A DNA stretch of 64,000 nt, taken from positions 1,984,001 to 2,048,000 of the forward strand of contig NZ_PJMX01000001.1 in the NCBI RefSeq assembly GCF_002846415.1, given 5' to 3'. The position numbers and the translations under genes were made by a program. Every line of letters starts with the position of its first letter. Within the stretch, counting starts at the first letter, position 1. This stretch comes from Streptomyces sp. TLI_146 (GTDB taxonomy: Bacteria; Actinomycetota; Actinomycetes; Streptomycetales; Streptomycetaceae). This document shows positions 33,967 through 44,033 of this stretch, piece by piece. Below the pieces are notes generated by a model. That model did not search any database. It was not told the DNA's origin and saw nothing but the letters and a program-made list of their open reading frames with translations.

Positions 33967-36939
33967 ATGCCGCTCCTGGAGCCGAAGCCGCAAGCCCTGC
34001 GCCCCTCCGGGCGGCGTACTGAATCCCCGGACACGGTCCCGGACCGGGTCCCCGACCGGCTCGCGGACGGCACCCCTCAGCCGCTGCGCGGTGAGCTGAC
34101 CGCCCTGCTCGGCGCCGAGAAGGTGCTGTGGAAGGTCTCCGACCTGGTGCGGTACGCCTCGGACGCCAGCCCTTACCGGTTCGTCCCCCAGGTCGTGGTG
34201 GTCGCCGAGGACATCGACGACGTCTCGGCCGTCCTCTCGTACGCGCACGGCAAGGGCCGCGAGGTCGTCTTCCGGGCGGCCGGGACCAGCCTCAACGGCC
34301 AGGCGCAGGGCGAGGACATTCTCGTGGACGTGCGCCGCCACTGGGCCGGTGTCGAGGTCCTGGACGGCGGCGCCCGCGCCCGGATCCGGCCCGGCACGAC
34401 CGTCGCGCAGGCCAACGCGGCGCTCGCCCGGCACGGCCGCGTCCTCGGCCCCGACCCGGCCAGCGCGCTCGCCTGCACGATCGGCGGGGTGGTCGCCAAC
34501 AACGCCTCGGGCATGACGGCGGGCACGACCCGCAACTCGTACCGTACGGTCGCCTCGCTCACCTTCGTCCTGCCGAGCGGCACCGTGGTCGACACCGGCG
34601 ACCCGCGCGCCGACGACGACCTGGCGCACGCCGAACCCCGGCTGTGCGCGGGCCTGCTGGCGCTCAAGGCGGAGATCGAGGCGGACCCGGAGCTCACCGC
34701 CCGGATCCGCGCCAAGTACACGATCAAGAACACCAACGGCTACCGGCTCGACGCGTTCCTCGACGGCTCGACGCCGGTGGAGATCCTGCGCGGACTGATG
34801 GTCGGCTCCCAGGGCACCTTCGGCTTCCTCTCCGAGGTCGTCTTCGACACCCTGCCGCTGGAGCGCCTGCTCAGCACGGCGCTGCTCTTCTTCCCCACGC
34901 TCCCGGCCGCCGCCGCGGCGGTGCCGCTCTTCAACGAGGCCGGGGCGCTCGCCGTGGAGCTGATCGACGGCAACACCCTGCGCGCCTCGGTGAGCGTGGC
35001 GGGCGTCCCCGCCGACTGGGCCGCGCTGCCCAAGGAGACGGCCGCGCTGCTCGTGGAGTTCCGCGCGGCGGACGAGGCGGCCCGTGAGGCGTACGAGGAG
35101 GCGGCCGCCCGGGTGCTCGCCGGGCTCGACCTGGTGGCCCCGGTCGCCTCGGTGACCAACGCGTTCACCCGGGACCCGGAGGCGATCGCCGGGTACTGGA
35201 AGGCCCGCAAGGCGTTCGTGACGGCGGTCGGCGGCTCCCGCCCGGCCGGGACGACGCTGATCACCGAGGACTTCGCGGTGCCGCCGCCACGGCTCGCCGA
35301 GGCCTGCGAGGCGCTGCTCGCCCTCCAGGAGACCCATGGCTTCGACGCGGCCGTCGCGGGCCACGCGGCCCACGGCAACCTCCACTTCCTGCTGGCGTTC
35401 GACGCGGCCGAGCCCTCCGACGTCGAGCGGTACGCCGCGTTCATGGCCGACTTCTGCCGCCTGACCGTGGAGCGCTTCGACGGCTCGCTCAAGGCCGAGC
35501 ACGCCACCGGCCGCAACATCGCGCCGTTCCTGGAGCTGGAGTGGGGGCCGCGGGCCACCGAGCTGATGTGGCGGACCAAGCAGCTCATCGACCCGGACGG
35601 GGTGCTCGCGCCGAGGATCGTGCTCGACCGCGACCCGCGCGCCCATCTGCGCGGCCTCAAGACCATCCCGAAGGTGGAGCGGATCGCGGACCCGTGCATC
35701 GAGTGCGGCTTCTGCGAGCCCACCTGCCCCAGCCGCGACCTGACCACCACACCCCGCCAACGGATCGTGCTGCGGCGGGAGATGATGCGCCAGGGCGACG
35801 GCTCGCCGGTCCAGGACGCGCTGCTCGACGCGTACGGATACGACGCCGTGGACACCTGCGCGGGCGACTCGACCTGTGCGCTCGACTGCCCGGTCGGCAT
35901 CGACACCGGCGCCCTGATGAAGCACTTCCGGCATCTGCGGCACAGCCCGCGCGAGGAGCGGGCCGCCGCCCTCACCGCCCGGCACTTCAAGGCCGTGGAG
36001 GCCTCGGCGCGCCTCGCGGTGGCCGCCGCCCGCGCCCTCGGGGACCGCGTCGGCGACCGCGCCCTCGCGCGCGTGACGGGCCTCGCCCGCAGGGCCGTGC
36101 GCCCCGATCTGGTGCCCGAGTGGCTGCCCGAGATCCCGGGCGCCGCCGCCCGCGCCCTGCCCCGTACGCGACGGGTCGGCGCGAGCGCCGTGTACTACCC
36201 GGCCTGCGTCAACCGGATCTTCGGGGAGCCGGAGGGCCACCGGGGCCCGTCGCTGCCGCAGGCCGTGGTGGCTCTCGCCACGCGCGCGGGGAAGCCGGTG
36301 TGGATCCCCGAGGACGTGAGGGGCACCTGCTGCGCCACCATCTGGCACTCGAAGGGGTACGAGCTGGGCAACGCCGTGATGGCCAACCGGATCGTCGAGG
36401 CCGCCTGGGGCTGGACGGCCGGCGGCACGCTCCCGCTGGTCGTCGACGCTTCCTCCTGCACCTTGGGCATCGCGCGCGAGGTGGTGCCGTATCTCACCGC
36501 GGACAACCGGGAGTTGCACGCCGCGCTGACCGTCGTGGACTCGGTGGTGTGGGCCGCCGATGAGCTGCTGCCGGAGCTGACGGTGCTGCGCCGGGCGCGC
36601 TCGGCCGTGCTCCACCCGACGTGCTCCCTGCGGCATTTGGGCGACGAGGCGCGACTGCGGGCCGTCGCCGAGGCCTGCGCGGAAGAGGTCGTGGTGCCGG
36701 ACGACGCGGGGTGCTGCGCCTTCGCGGGCGACCGGGGGATGCTCCACCAGGAGCTCACGGGGGCGGCGACCGCACGGGAGGCGGCCGAGGTGACGGGCCG
36801 TCACTTCGATGCGCACCTCTCCGCGAACCGGATGTGCGAGATCGGCATGGAGCGGGCGACCGGCCGCGCCTACGTCTCCGTACTGCTGGAGCTGGAGCGT
36901 GCGACCCGGCCCGGTCCGGAGTATCTGCGGCGCACCTGA
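33967..36939 (+). CDS. FAD and Fe-S dehydrogenase (D-lactate/glycolate type)
   Basis: A 990-residue fusion. Residues about 70-560 form a GlcD/Dld-type FAD-linked oxidase: FRAAGTSLNGQAQGEDILVD region, GGVVANNASGMTAG, GSQGTFGFLSEVVFDT, and HGNLHFLLAFD near 452. Two ferredoxin-type motifs follow, CIECGFCEPTCP and CAGDSTCALDCP. A GlpC/GlcF-like C-terminus has cysteine clusters (GTCCATIW, HPTCSLRHLG, DAGCCAFAGDRG) for heterodisulfide-type cofactors. It likely oxidises D-lactate or a related 2-hydroxy acid and feeds electrons to the respiratory chain. ATG 33967 follows GAGGGGA. It sits right after marR. Confidence 0.9.
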   Translation: MPLLEPKPQALRPSGRRTESPDTVPDRVPDRLADGTPQPLRGELTALLGAEKVLWKVSDLVRYASDASPYRFVPQVVVVAEDIDDVSAVLSYAHGKGREVVFRAAGTSLNGQAQGEDILVDVRRHWAGVEVLDGGARARIRPGTTVAQANAALARHGRVLGPDPASALACTIGGVVANNASGMTAGTTRNSYRTVASLTFVLPSGTVVDTGDPRADDDLAHAEPRLCAGLLALKAEIEADPELTARIRAKYTIKNTNGYRLDAFLDGSTPVEILRGLMVGSQGTFGFLSEVVFDTLPLERLLSTALLFFPTLPAAAAAVPLFNEAGALAVELIDGNTLRASVSVAGVPADWAALPKETAALLVEFRAADEAAREAYEEAAARVLAGLDLVAPVASVTNAFTRDPEAIAGYWKARKAFVTAVGGSRPAGTTLITEDFAVPPPRLAEACEALLALQETHGFDAAVAGHAAHGNLHFLLAFDAAEPSDVERYAAFMADFCRLTVERFDGSLKAEHATGRNIAPFLELEWGPRATELMWRTKQLIDPDGVLAPRIVLDRDPRAHLRGLKTIPKVERIADPCIECGFCEPTCPSRDLTTTPRQRIVLRREMMRQGDGSPVQDALLDAYGYDAVDTCAGDSTCALDCPVGIDTGALMKHFRHLRHSPREERAAALTARHFKAVEASARLAVAAARALGDRVGDRALARVTGLARRAVRPDLVPEWLPEIPGAAARALPRTRRVGASAVYYPACVNRIFGEPEGHRGPSLPQAVVALATRAGKPVWIPEDVRGTCCATIWHSKGYELGNAVMANRIVEAAWGWTAGGTLPLVVDASSCTLGIAREVVPYLTADNRELHAALTVVDSVVWAADELLPELTVLRRARSAVLHPTCSLRHLGDEARLRAVAEACAEEVVVPDDAGCCAFAGDRGMLHQELTGAATAREAAEVTGRHFDAHLSANRMCEIGMERATGRAYVSVLLELERATRPGPEYLRRT

Positions 36940-36950
36940 GCCGCGCACGG

Positions 36951-36988
36951 GCCGACGGTGACTGACGGACCGTCAACGACCCGTCGGC
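36951..36988. promoter_or_regulatory. Nested inverted repeats after dehydrogenase
   Basis: GCCGACGG (36951-36958) pairs with CCGTCGGC (36981-36988). Nested inside is the odd palindrome TGACGG-A-CCGTCA (36963-36975). It may be the terminator of the dehydrogenase gene or an operator for the GH109-like gene at 37183. Nothing else stands out in the 243 bp between them. Confidence 0.4.
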
Positions 36989-37182
36989 GTCCGTTCCCCG
37001 CGCCTCCCACGACCCGGGCGTATCCGGACGTACCGTGACGGGGTGCAGCGGTGTACCTTCCCGGGGCGGCCCCGAGCGTCGACAGGCCCCCTTGCGCGGC
37101 AGCAGCCCCAACAACCATGGTCCTTACCGAGGTTCGTGTAACGCCGCGCAGAAATCAGCTCCCTCTCTTTCCAGGAGACTCG

Positions 37183-38598
37183 ATGAACGACGCAGCTCCG
37201 CAGAACCACGACATCAGCCGACGTGACGTCCTGTGGACGGCGGGGGCCGCGGGCGCCGGGATCGGAATCGGCGGCCTGGGCACGGGCAGCGCCTCGGCCG
37301 CCGAACAGGCCCCGGCCCAGCCCCAGGAGGCGCCCGCGCCCAAGCGCCAGGGCAGGACCATGATCGGGGTGCCGTTCCAGCGGCGCTCCACGGTCCGGGT
37401 GGGCCTGATCGGCCTCGGCAACCGCGGCGGGAGCATGATCGACCTGTACCTCGCCGTCCCCGGGGTGCGGGTCGTGGCGCTCTGCGACCCGGTGAGGGCC
37501 AAGACGGAGAGCGCCGCCGCCAAGGTGATCGCGGCGGGCCAGCCCGCGCCCGCCGTCTACGTCAACGGCGACCACGACTACGAACACCTCCTCAGGCGCG
37601 GCGACATCGACTTCGTGCACATCGCCACGCCCTGGGACTCCCACTTCGACATCACCAAGGCGGCCCTGCTCAACGGGGTGCACGCGGGCGTGGAGTGCCC
37701 GGCCTCGATGCGCCTGGACCAGCTGTGGGAGCTGGTCGACCTCTCCGAACGCACCAGACGCCACTGCATGCAGCTGGAGAACTGCTGTTACGGCAGGAAC
37801 GAGATGCGGGTGCTGCGGATGGCGCACGCGGGCAAGTTCGGCGAGCTGCTGCACGGCGCGGGCGCGTACATCCACGATCTGCGCGGTCTGATGTTCGACC
37901 CGAAGTACTACGAGGGGCCCTGGCGGCGGCTGTGGCACACCCGGCTGCGCGGCGACCTCTACCCCACGCACGGCTTCGGCCCGGTCGCCAACTACATGGA
38001 CGTCAACCGCGGTGACCGCGTGGTGTCCATCGTCAGCGTCGGCACGCCCGCGCTCGGCCTCGCCGAGTACCGCGCGGCCCATATGCCCGCGGGCGACCCC
38101 AGCTTCAAGGAGTCGTACATCGAGAGCGACCGGACGATCAGTCTGGTGCAGACGGCCAAGGGCCGGGTGATCCGGCTGGAGCACGACGTGTCGACGCCGC
38201 ACCCCTACAGCCGCATCAACAGCCTCGGCGGCACCAAGGGTGTCTTCGAGGACTACCCGGAGCGGATCTACCTGGAGCCGGACCAGCACGACGACAACTG
38301 GGGCGACTTCTCGAAGTACACCGACTGGGACCACTGGCTCTGGAAGGAGCACGCCAACCCGCCCGGCGGGCACGGCGGCATGGACTACATGCTGGTGTTC
38401 CGCACGATGCAGTGCATGCGCCTCGGGCTCGTCCCGGACTTCGACGTGTACGACGCGGCGACCTGGTCGGCGCCGGTGCCGCTGAGCCACCTCTCGCTCA
38501 AGGCGAAGGGCGCGCCCCAGCGGATCCCCGACTTCACCCGCGGTGAATGGCACCGACCCCGCCCCGGCATGGACTCCGAGAAGCCTGCCGAGGCCTGA
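37183..38598 (+). CDS. GH109-like Gfo/Idh/MocA enzyme, Tat-exported
   Basis: A 471-residue NAD-dependent Gfo/Idh/MocA protein. The N-terminus has a twin-arginine signal (SRRDVLW followed by a Gly/Ala-rich hydrophobic stretch), so it should be exported folded with its cofactor. The Rossmann motif is [13 protein letters not shown] (about 71-83). [33 protein letters not shown] and [11 protein letters not shown] match family GH109 alpha-N-acetylgalactosaminidases, which cleave GalNAc by an NAD redox mechanism. ATG 37183 follows AGGAG. It converges on a PNGase-A-like gene, suggesting joint attack on glycoproteins. Confidence 0.85.
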   Translation: MNDAAPQNHDISRRDVLWTAGAAGAGIGIGGLGTGSASAAEQAPAQPQEAPAPKRQGRTMIGVPFQRRSTVRVGLIGLGNRGGSMIDLYLAVPGVRVVALCDPVRAKTESAAAKVIAAGQPAPAVYVNGDHDYEHLLRRGDIDFVHIATPWDSHFDITKAALLNGVHAGVECPASMRLDQLWELVDLSERTRRHCMQLENCCYGRNEMRVLRMAHAGKFGELLHGAGAYIHDLRGLMFDPKYYEGPWRRLWHTRLRGDLYPTHGFGPVANYMDVNRGDRVVSIVSVGTPALGLAEYRAAHMPAGDPSFKESYIESDRTISLVQTAKGRVIRLEHDVSTPHPYSRINSLGGTKGVFEDYPERIYLEPDQHDDNWGDFSKYTDWDHWLWKEHANPPGGHGGMDYMLVFRTMQCMRLGLVPDFDVYDAATWSAPVPLSHLSLKAKGAPQRIPDFTRGEWHRPRPGMDSEKPAEA

Positions 38599-38602
38599 TG
38601 CC

Positions 38603-38638
38603 GCGGGGCCCGTGCTTGGCGGCGAGCACGGGCCCCGC
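38603..38638. terminator. Bidirectional terminator, 14-bp stem
   Basis: GCGGGGCCCGTGCT (38603-38616) pairs perfectly with AGCACGGGCCCCGC (38625-38638) around an 8-nt loop. It lies between two convergent genes and should serve both. Confidence 0.88.
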
Positions 38639-38646
38639 ACCCGTCG

Positions 38647-40260
38647 TCAGCAGCGCCGCAGATCCTCGGTGAGAGTGCCCTGGGCGGTCCTCAGGCTCCG
38701 GTCGTAGCAGCCGTCGGAGCCGTACAGACGGTAGCGCTCGGCGGAGGTGCCGGTGGCGTGCCGCTGGTCGCGCGGGACGTTCATGGTCCAGGAGGCGTCG
38801 CCCCGGTAGGTGTCGTCCAGATGCGAGAAGGAGGCGGTCCGGCCGCCGCGCAGGGTGGCGGAGTCCGCGCGGTCCCCGAGGGTGATCACGGTCCGCAGCC
38901 GGTTGTCCGCGCCGATGGTGATGGTGCCGTCCATCGTGTACGTACGGTGCACGCGCGCGGTGACGGCAGGGCCGCGCCCGTCCGTGGTGACCGCGCTGTC
39001 ATCGGTCCAACTCCCCTTCAGGGCGTCGGTGTTCTCGCCCTCGGTCCAGCGGTGGACCGTGTCGGCGGCGACGCCGCGGGCGACCGTGGTGGTGACGCGG
39101 CCGTGCGAGGTGTCCACATAACCCGCCGTGGTCAGCCGGTGGCCCGCCTTCGCGTCGAGGCGCAGTTCGGTTCCGGGCGTGTAGGTGGTGGAGTCGGTGG
39201 GCGCGCTCTCCTCGTGGCGGGTGAGCGCCCCGGTGACGACCTCGCTGCCCCGGTCCTGCCAGACCAGCACGTTGACCGGTGTCGACCAGCCGGACTGCCC
39301 CTCGGGGACCCCGGCCACCGACACCTCCACCTGGTGCGCGCGGCCGTCGTTGAGCAGCGCCGCGTACGGCGTCAGGTCGTACTCGATCGGCCGGACGTCG
39401 AAGGCGTGGGGCGCCGGGACGACGTACCAGAGGAAGGGGTTGGACCAGCCGCCGGTCCACACGTTCGGGAACGGTGAGGCGATTCCGGCGAGTCGGCCGT
39501 CGACCTTGATCCGCACCTCGCGGTTGGGTCCGGCGGCGGCCTTGCAGGAGTAGGGCGCGGGGTCGGGCACCGCGAGGTACCAGAACTCCTCGCAGCCGCC
39601 GCCCGAGCCGGTCGCGTACACCTCGGCGAGAATGCGTTCGGAGTTGCGCGGCGTGGTCAGCGTGGTGCCCTCCAGCGGCAGCACCTTGTCCGGCGTCGCG
39701 GCGGGCTTCACGCGGCCCTCGGCGGCGTAGAACGTCAGCGTGACCTTGACGTCGATCACGCCGGTGTACGTCTCGTCGACAACGTTGCCGATGAGCATCT
39801 CCACGGGCTGCGCCGAGCGGAAGGTGTCGCTGTAGCGGGTGACGTCCTTCTCCACGTTCCAGGCGATGCCGTCCGGCGAGGGCTCGGGCGTCGACGTCCG
39901 CAGCACCTCGACGCCGCCGACGTGGAGGTAGCCGAGGCGGTCGTACTGCCTGCCCTTGACGGTGCCGTCGAGCCGCAGCACCACCTTGCTCCACCGTTCG
40001 CCGCACCCCTTGGGCGGCGCGTAACTCCCCTTGTACGGCGTGAAGTCGCGGAACTGCGCCTGCGCCAGGGTGACTTGGCAGCCGCGGGTGTGCGGGACGG
40101 CGACCGGCGGCGCCGCGGTGACCGGGTCGTGCCAGTCGGTGCCGAACTCGGCGGGCGGCTCGGCCGGTTGGGCGGCCGCCGCGGCCGGGCCTGCGCCGAG
40201 CAGCGCGCCCGCCGCGAGTACCAGACCGCCGATCATGGACATGATCCTGAGTGATCTCAT
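38647..40260 (-). CDS. Secreted PNGase-A-like amidase
   Basis: A 537-residue secreted protein with a Sec signal peptide (about 1-30, hydrophobic IGGLVLAAGALLGAG). The first half carries segments typical of peptide-N4-(N-acetyl-beta-glucosaminyl)asparagine amidase A: FRDFTPYKGSYAPPKGCGERW, GRQYDRLGYLHVGGVEVLRTS, EPSPDGIAWNVEKDVTRYS, and later FPNVWTGGWSNPFLWY. Such enzymes release N-glycans from glycopeptides. The second half is beta-rich. It pairs with the GH109-like enzyme across the terminator. Alternative start ATG codons lie within the first eight residues. Confidence 0.85.
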   Translation of the reverse strand: MRSLRIMSMIGGLVLAAGALLGAGPAAAAAQPAEPPAEFGTDWHDPVTAAPPVAVPHTRGCQVTLAQAQFRDFTPYKGSYAPPKGCGERWSKVVLRLDGTVKGRQYDRLGYLHVGGVEVLRTSTPEPSPDGIAWNVEKDVTRYSDTFRSAQPVEMLIGNVVDETYTGVIDVKVTLTFYAAEGRVKPAATPDKVLPLEGTTLTTPRNSERILAEVYATGSGGGCEEFWYLAVPDPAPYSCKAAAGPNREVRIKVDGRLAGIASPFPNVWTGGWSNPFLWYVVPAPHAFDVRPIEYDLTPYAALLNDGRAHQVEVSVAGVPEGQSGWSTPVNVLVWQDRGSEVVTGALTRHEESAPTDSTTYTPGTELRLDAKAGHRLTTAGYVDTSHGRVTTTVARGVAADTVHRWTEGENTDALKGSWTDDSAVTTDGRGPAVTARVHRTYTMDGTITIGADNRLRTVITLGDRADSATLRGGRTASFSHLDDTYRGDASWTMNVPRDQRHATGTSAERYRLYGSDGCYDRSLRTAQGTLTEDLRRC

Positions 40261-40418
40261 GCGTCAGGAGTGAAGCGCGAGCGGGCGCCGTGCGCCAGGG
40301 GTGGACCGCCGGTCTTGGCGTGTTCCGGTCTCCCGGACGCGAAAATCGTTTGCCCCGGGGCTCCGCCGAACGCGAACCTTGTTCGGTTTGAACCACTCTT
40401 TCCGATCCTTGGGACGTC

Positions 40419-42233
40419 ATGCAGATTCGCGATCTTCCTTATACGGATCCAGGCGAACCGGACGTCCGCTCGGGTCCCCGCTTCCTGCTGTGGCTGGGCC
40501 GCGGCCAGCTCGCCGGACAGCTCAAGTCGCTGGCCTGGGGGCTGCTGCACCAGTGCGGCATCGCCGGGCTGCCGCTCGCCGTGGGCATCGCCGTCCAGGC
40601 CGTGATCGACCGCTCGGGGGCGCGGCTCGCGCTCGCGGGCGGCCTCCTCGCGCTGCTCGGTGTGGCCATCGCCGTCGGCGAGACCATGCTGCACCGCACC
40701 GCGGTGACCAACTGGATCACGGCCGCCGCACGCGTGCAGCAGCTGCTCGCGCGCAAGACCGCCGAGCTCGGTTCGGTGCTCACGCGCCGGGTCGCTGCGG
40801 GCGAGGTCGTGGCGGTCTCCACCAGCGACGTCGAGAAGATCGGCTGGTTCGTGGAGGCGCTGTCGCGGTTCGCGGCGGCCGCCGTGACACTGGTGATCAT
40901 CTGTGTCGGCCTGGTGCTGTACCAGCCGGCCCTCGGCGTCGTGGTCGCCCTCGGCGTTCCCGTACTGGCCCTGGCCGTCCTGCCGTTGCTGCCGCACGCC
41001 ACCCGGCGGGCCGACGTCCAGCGCGAGAAGGCGGGCCGCGCCACCGAGCTGGCCTCGGACACCGTGGCCGGGCTGCGGGTGCTGCGCGGCATCGGCGGCG
41101 AGGAGCTCTTCCTCGGCCGCTACCGCGAGGCCTCCCAGCAGGTCCGCGGGGCCGCCGTGCGCAGCGCCCGTATGTGGTCGCTGATCTCCGCGGTCCAGGT
41201 GCTGCTGCCGGGCCTGCTGCTGATCGCGGTGGTCTGGTACGGCGCTTCGCTGGCCCGCGACGGCCGGATCGAGGTCGGTGAACTGGTCACCGTCTACAGC
41301 GCGGTGACGCTGATGCTGTACCCGCTGCGCCACTTCGAGGAGATCGCCATGGCGTACTCCTTCTCGCGGCCCTCGGCCAAGCGCGCGGCCCGGGTGCTCG
41401 CGCTGAGCCGTTCCATCGACCCGTCCGGGACGGACACGGGGGTGCCGTCCCGGGCGGGTGCACAGGAGGCAGGGGCCGAGGGGCCGTCCGGCGACCTGTA
41501 CGACCCGGCGAGCGGACTCCTCGCGCCCGAGGGCCGGTTCACGGCCGTGGTGTGCGGCGACCCGGACGCGGCCGGACGGCTGGCCGAGCGGCTGGGCGGG
41601 CACGCCGTCGAGGCCGACGGCCTGCCGTCCGCCCTGCTCGGCGGGGTCGCGCTCGACGGGCTCCCGCTGGATGCGGCACGGGCCGCCGTCCTGGTGCAGG
41701 ACAAGGACCCGGTGCTGCTCTCCGGCACGCTCCACGAGCTCCTGGACGTGCCCTCGTCCGGAAAGGTCACGCCCGACGAGGCCCTGGCGGCGGCGCAGTG
41801 CGACGACGTCCTCGACGCGCTGGCGCAGGCGTCGGTGGACACCGACGGCGACCCGATGCGCACCCGGATCACCGAGCGCGGCCGGTCACTCTCCGGCGGC
41901 CAGCGCCAACGCCTGGCGCTGGCACGGTCGTTGGTGACCGACCCGGACGTGCTCGTCCTGGACGAGCCGACCTCGGCCGTCGACTCGCACACCGAGTCGC
42001 GGGTCGCGGGCGGCATCAAGCGGCTGCGCGCGGGCCGTACGACGGTGGTGTTCTCCTCGTCGCCGCTGCTGCTGGACCTGGCGGACCGGGTCGTCCTCGT
42101 GCACGACGGCGAGGTCGCCTCGGTCGGGGTGCACCGCGAGCTGCTGCACACCGACACCCGCTACCGCGCGGTGGTCACCCGCGAGACCGACGAAGAGACA
42201 GACGCACTTCAGACCTGGGAGGAGACGGCATGA
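40419..42233 (+). CDS. ABC exporter subunit with degenerate Walker A
   Basis: A 604-residue ABC half-transporter with six membrane helices in about residues 35-320. In the ATPase domain the Walker A region at 380-387 reads GDPDAAGR, lacking the GK[ST] core. The signature LSGGQRQRLALARSL (491-505) and Walker B VLVLDEPTSAVD are intact, while the H-loop histidine is replaced (VFSSSPLLL). It therefore cannot hydrolyse ATP alone and must pair with the next gene product. ATG 40419 has only a weak GGGACG upstream. Its stop overlaps the partner's start (ATGA). The substrate is unknown; genes of this type often export peptides, siderophores or drugs. Confidence 0.9.
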   Translation: MQIRDLPYTDPGEPDVRSGPRFLLWLGRGQLAGQLKSLAWGLLHQCGIAGLPLAVGIAVQAVIDRSGARLALAGGLLALLGVAIAVGETMLHRTAVTNWITAAARVQQLLARKTAELGSVLTRRVAAGEVVAVSTSDVEKIGWFVEALSRFAAAAVTLVIICVGLVLYQPALGVVVALGVPVLALAVLPLLPHATRRADVQREKAGRATELASDTVAGLRVLRGIGGEELFLGRYREASQQVRGAAVRSARMWSLISAVQVLLPGLLLIAVVWYGASLARDGRIEVGELVTVYSAVTLMLYPLRHFEEIAMAYSFSRPSAKRAARVLALSRSIDPSGTDTGVPSRAGAQEAGAEGPSGDLYDPASGLLAPEGRFTAVVCGDPDAAGRLAERLGGHAVEADGLPSALLGGVALDGLPLDAARAAVLVQDKDPVLLSGTLHELLDVPSSGKVTPDEALAAAQCDDVLDALAQASVDTDGDPMRTRITERGRSLSGGQRQRLALARSLVTDPDVLVLDEPTSAVDSHTESRVAGGIKRLRAGRTTVVFSSSPLLLDLADRVVLVHDGEVASVGVHRELLHTDTRYRAVVTRETDEETDALQTWEETA

Positions 42234-44011
42234 TCGGCGTGGCACCACCCGAGTACGACCCGGCGGCCCCGCGGTCGGCCACCACCCTGCCCGTGGGCAC
42301 CCCGGCGACCGTCCTGGCGTACGTACGTGAGCTGATGCGGCGCCACCGTACGGCGTTCGCGCTGCTCGTCGGCGTCAACGCGATCGCGGTGATCGCCTCG
42401 ATGGTCGGCCCGTATCTGCTCGGCGGCGTGGTCGAGGACCTGTCGAACGACGCACGGGACCTCCATCTGGAGCGCACGGCCGCGCTGTTCGCGCTCGCGC
42501 TGCTCGTGCAGACCCTGTTCGTCCGGCTGGTGCGGCTGCGCGGCGCGATGCTCGGCGAGGAGATGCTGGCCGATCTGCGCGAGGACTTCCTGGTGCGGTC
42601 GGTGGGGCTGCCGCCGGGCGTCCTGGAGCGGGCGGGCACCGGCGATCTGCTCTCCCGGATCACCACCGACATCGACCGGCTGTCCAACGCGATGCGCGAG
42701 GCCGTGCCGCAGCTGGCCATCGGGGTGGTGTGGGCGCTGCTGCTCCTGGGCGCGCTCGGCGTCACCGCGCCCCCGCTGGCGCTCGCGGTGCTGGTCGCCG
42801 CGCCGCTGCTGGTCACCGGGTGCCGCTGGTACTTCAAGCGGGCGCCCTCGGCGTACCGTTCGGAGACCGCCGGGTACGCGGCGGTCGCGGCCGTGCTCGC
42901 CGAGACCGTCGACGCGGGCCGGACCGTCGAGGCGCACCGGCTGGGCGAGCGCCGGATCGCGCTGTCCGAGCAGCGGATCACCGAGTGGACCGCGTGGGAG
43001 CGGTACACGCTGTGGCTGCGGTCGGTGCTCTTCCCGGTGATCAGCTTCACCCATATGACGATCATGCTCGCGGTGCTGATGATCGGCGGCACGTTCGTCC
43101 TCCACGACTGGCTGACGGTGGGCCAGTTGACCACCGGCGCGCTCCTCGCCCAGATGCTGGTCGAGCCGGTCGGCCTCATCCTGCGCTGGTACGACGAGCT
43201 CCAGGAGGCCCAGGTCTCGCTGGCCCGGCTCGTCGGCGTCCGGGAGATCGAGCCGGACGCGGGCGACGCCGAGGTGCGCCCGGACGGCCGGGACGTCGAG
43301 GCGGCCGGGGTGCGCTTCGGCTACCGCGAGGGCGTGGACGTACTGCACCAGGTCTCCCTGTCGGTGGCGCCGGGCACCCGGCTGGCCCTGGTGGGCCCGT
43401 CCGGCGCGGGCAAGTCCACGCTCGGGCGGCTGCTGGCGGGCATCTACGCCCCGCGCGAGGGCCGCGTCACGCTCGGCGAGGCGGAACTGTCGCGGATGCC
43501 CGCCGAGCGGGTGCGCGAGCATGTGGCGCTGGTCAACCAGGAGCACCATGTGTTCGTGGGCTCGCTGCGGGACAACCTGCTGCTCGCCCGGCAGGGCGCC
43601 GGGGACGCCGAGCTGTGGGCGGCCCTGGGCGCGGTCGACGCCGACGACTGGGCGCGGGCGCTCGACGACGGCCTGGACACCGAGGTCGGCTCCGGCGGGC
43701 TCTCCCTCACCCCGGCCCAGGCCCAGCAGATCGCGCTGGCCCGGCTCGTCCTGGCGGACCCGCACACGCTGGTCCTGGACGAGGCGACCTCGCTCCTGGA
43801 CCCGCGCGCCGCACGGCACCTGGAGCGCTCGCTGGCCCGGGTGCTGGACGGCCGTACGGTCGTGGCGATCGCCCACCGGCTGCACACCGCGCACGACGCG
43901 GACGTGATCGCGGTGGTCGAGAACGGCCGCATCAGCGAGCTGGGCAGCCATGACGCCCTGGTCGAGGCGGACGGGGCGTACGCGGCGCTGTGGCGGTCCT
44001 GGCACGGGTGA
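42230..44011 (+). CDS. ABC exporter subunit with degenerate signature motif
   Basis: A 593-residue partner half-transporter. The membrane domain covers about 35-330. Walker A GPSGAGKST (389-397), Walker B TLVLDEATSLLD and H-loop AIAHRLHT are intact, but the signature is LTPAQ (493-497) instead of LSGGQ. Combined with its partner this gives one canonical ATP site (this Walker A with the partner's LSGGQ) and one dead site. That is the known design of asymmetric heterodimeric exporters. ATG 42230 follows GGGAGGAG and overlaps the preceding stop. Confidence 0.92.
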   Translation: MIGVAPPEYDPAAPRSATTLPVGTPATVLAYVRELMRRHRTAFALLVGVNAIAVIASMVGPYLLGGVVEDLSNDARDLHLERTAALFALALLVQTLFVRLVRLRGAMLGEEMLADLREDFLVRSVGLPPGVLERAGTGDLLSRITTDIDRLSNAMREAVPQLAIGVVWALLLLGALGVTAPPLALAVLVAAPLLVTGCRWYFKRAPSAYRSETAGYAAVAAVLAETVDAGRTVEAHRLGERRIALSEQRITEWTAWERYTLWLRSVLFPVISFTHMTIMLAVLMIGGTFVLHDWLTVGQLTTGALLAQMLVEPVGLILRWYDELQEAQVSLARLVGVREIEPDAGDAEVRPDGRDVEAAGVRFGYREGVDVLHQVSLSVAPGTRLALVGPSGAGKSTLGRLLAGIYAPREGRVTLGEAELSRMPAERVREHVALVNQEHHVFVGSLRDNLLLARQGAGDAELWAALGAVDADDWARALDDGLDTEVGSGGLSLTPAQAQQIALARLVLADPHTLVLDEATSLLDPRAARHLERSLARVLDGRTVVAIAHRLHTAHDADVIAVVENGRISELGSHDALVEADGAYAALWRSWHG

Positions 44012-44033
44012 GGCGCGACTGGGGGCGCGGCGG

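Noticed and set aside
33799..36948. Long minus-strand open frame opposite the FAD/Fe-S dehydrogenase
   Set aside because: It is complementary to a gene with clear FAD and Fe-S motifs. No start signal or domain is visible on the other strand.
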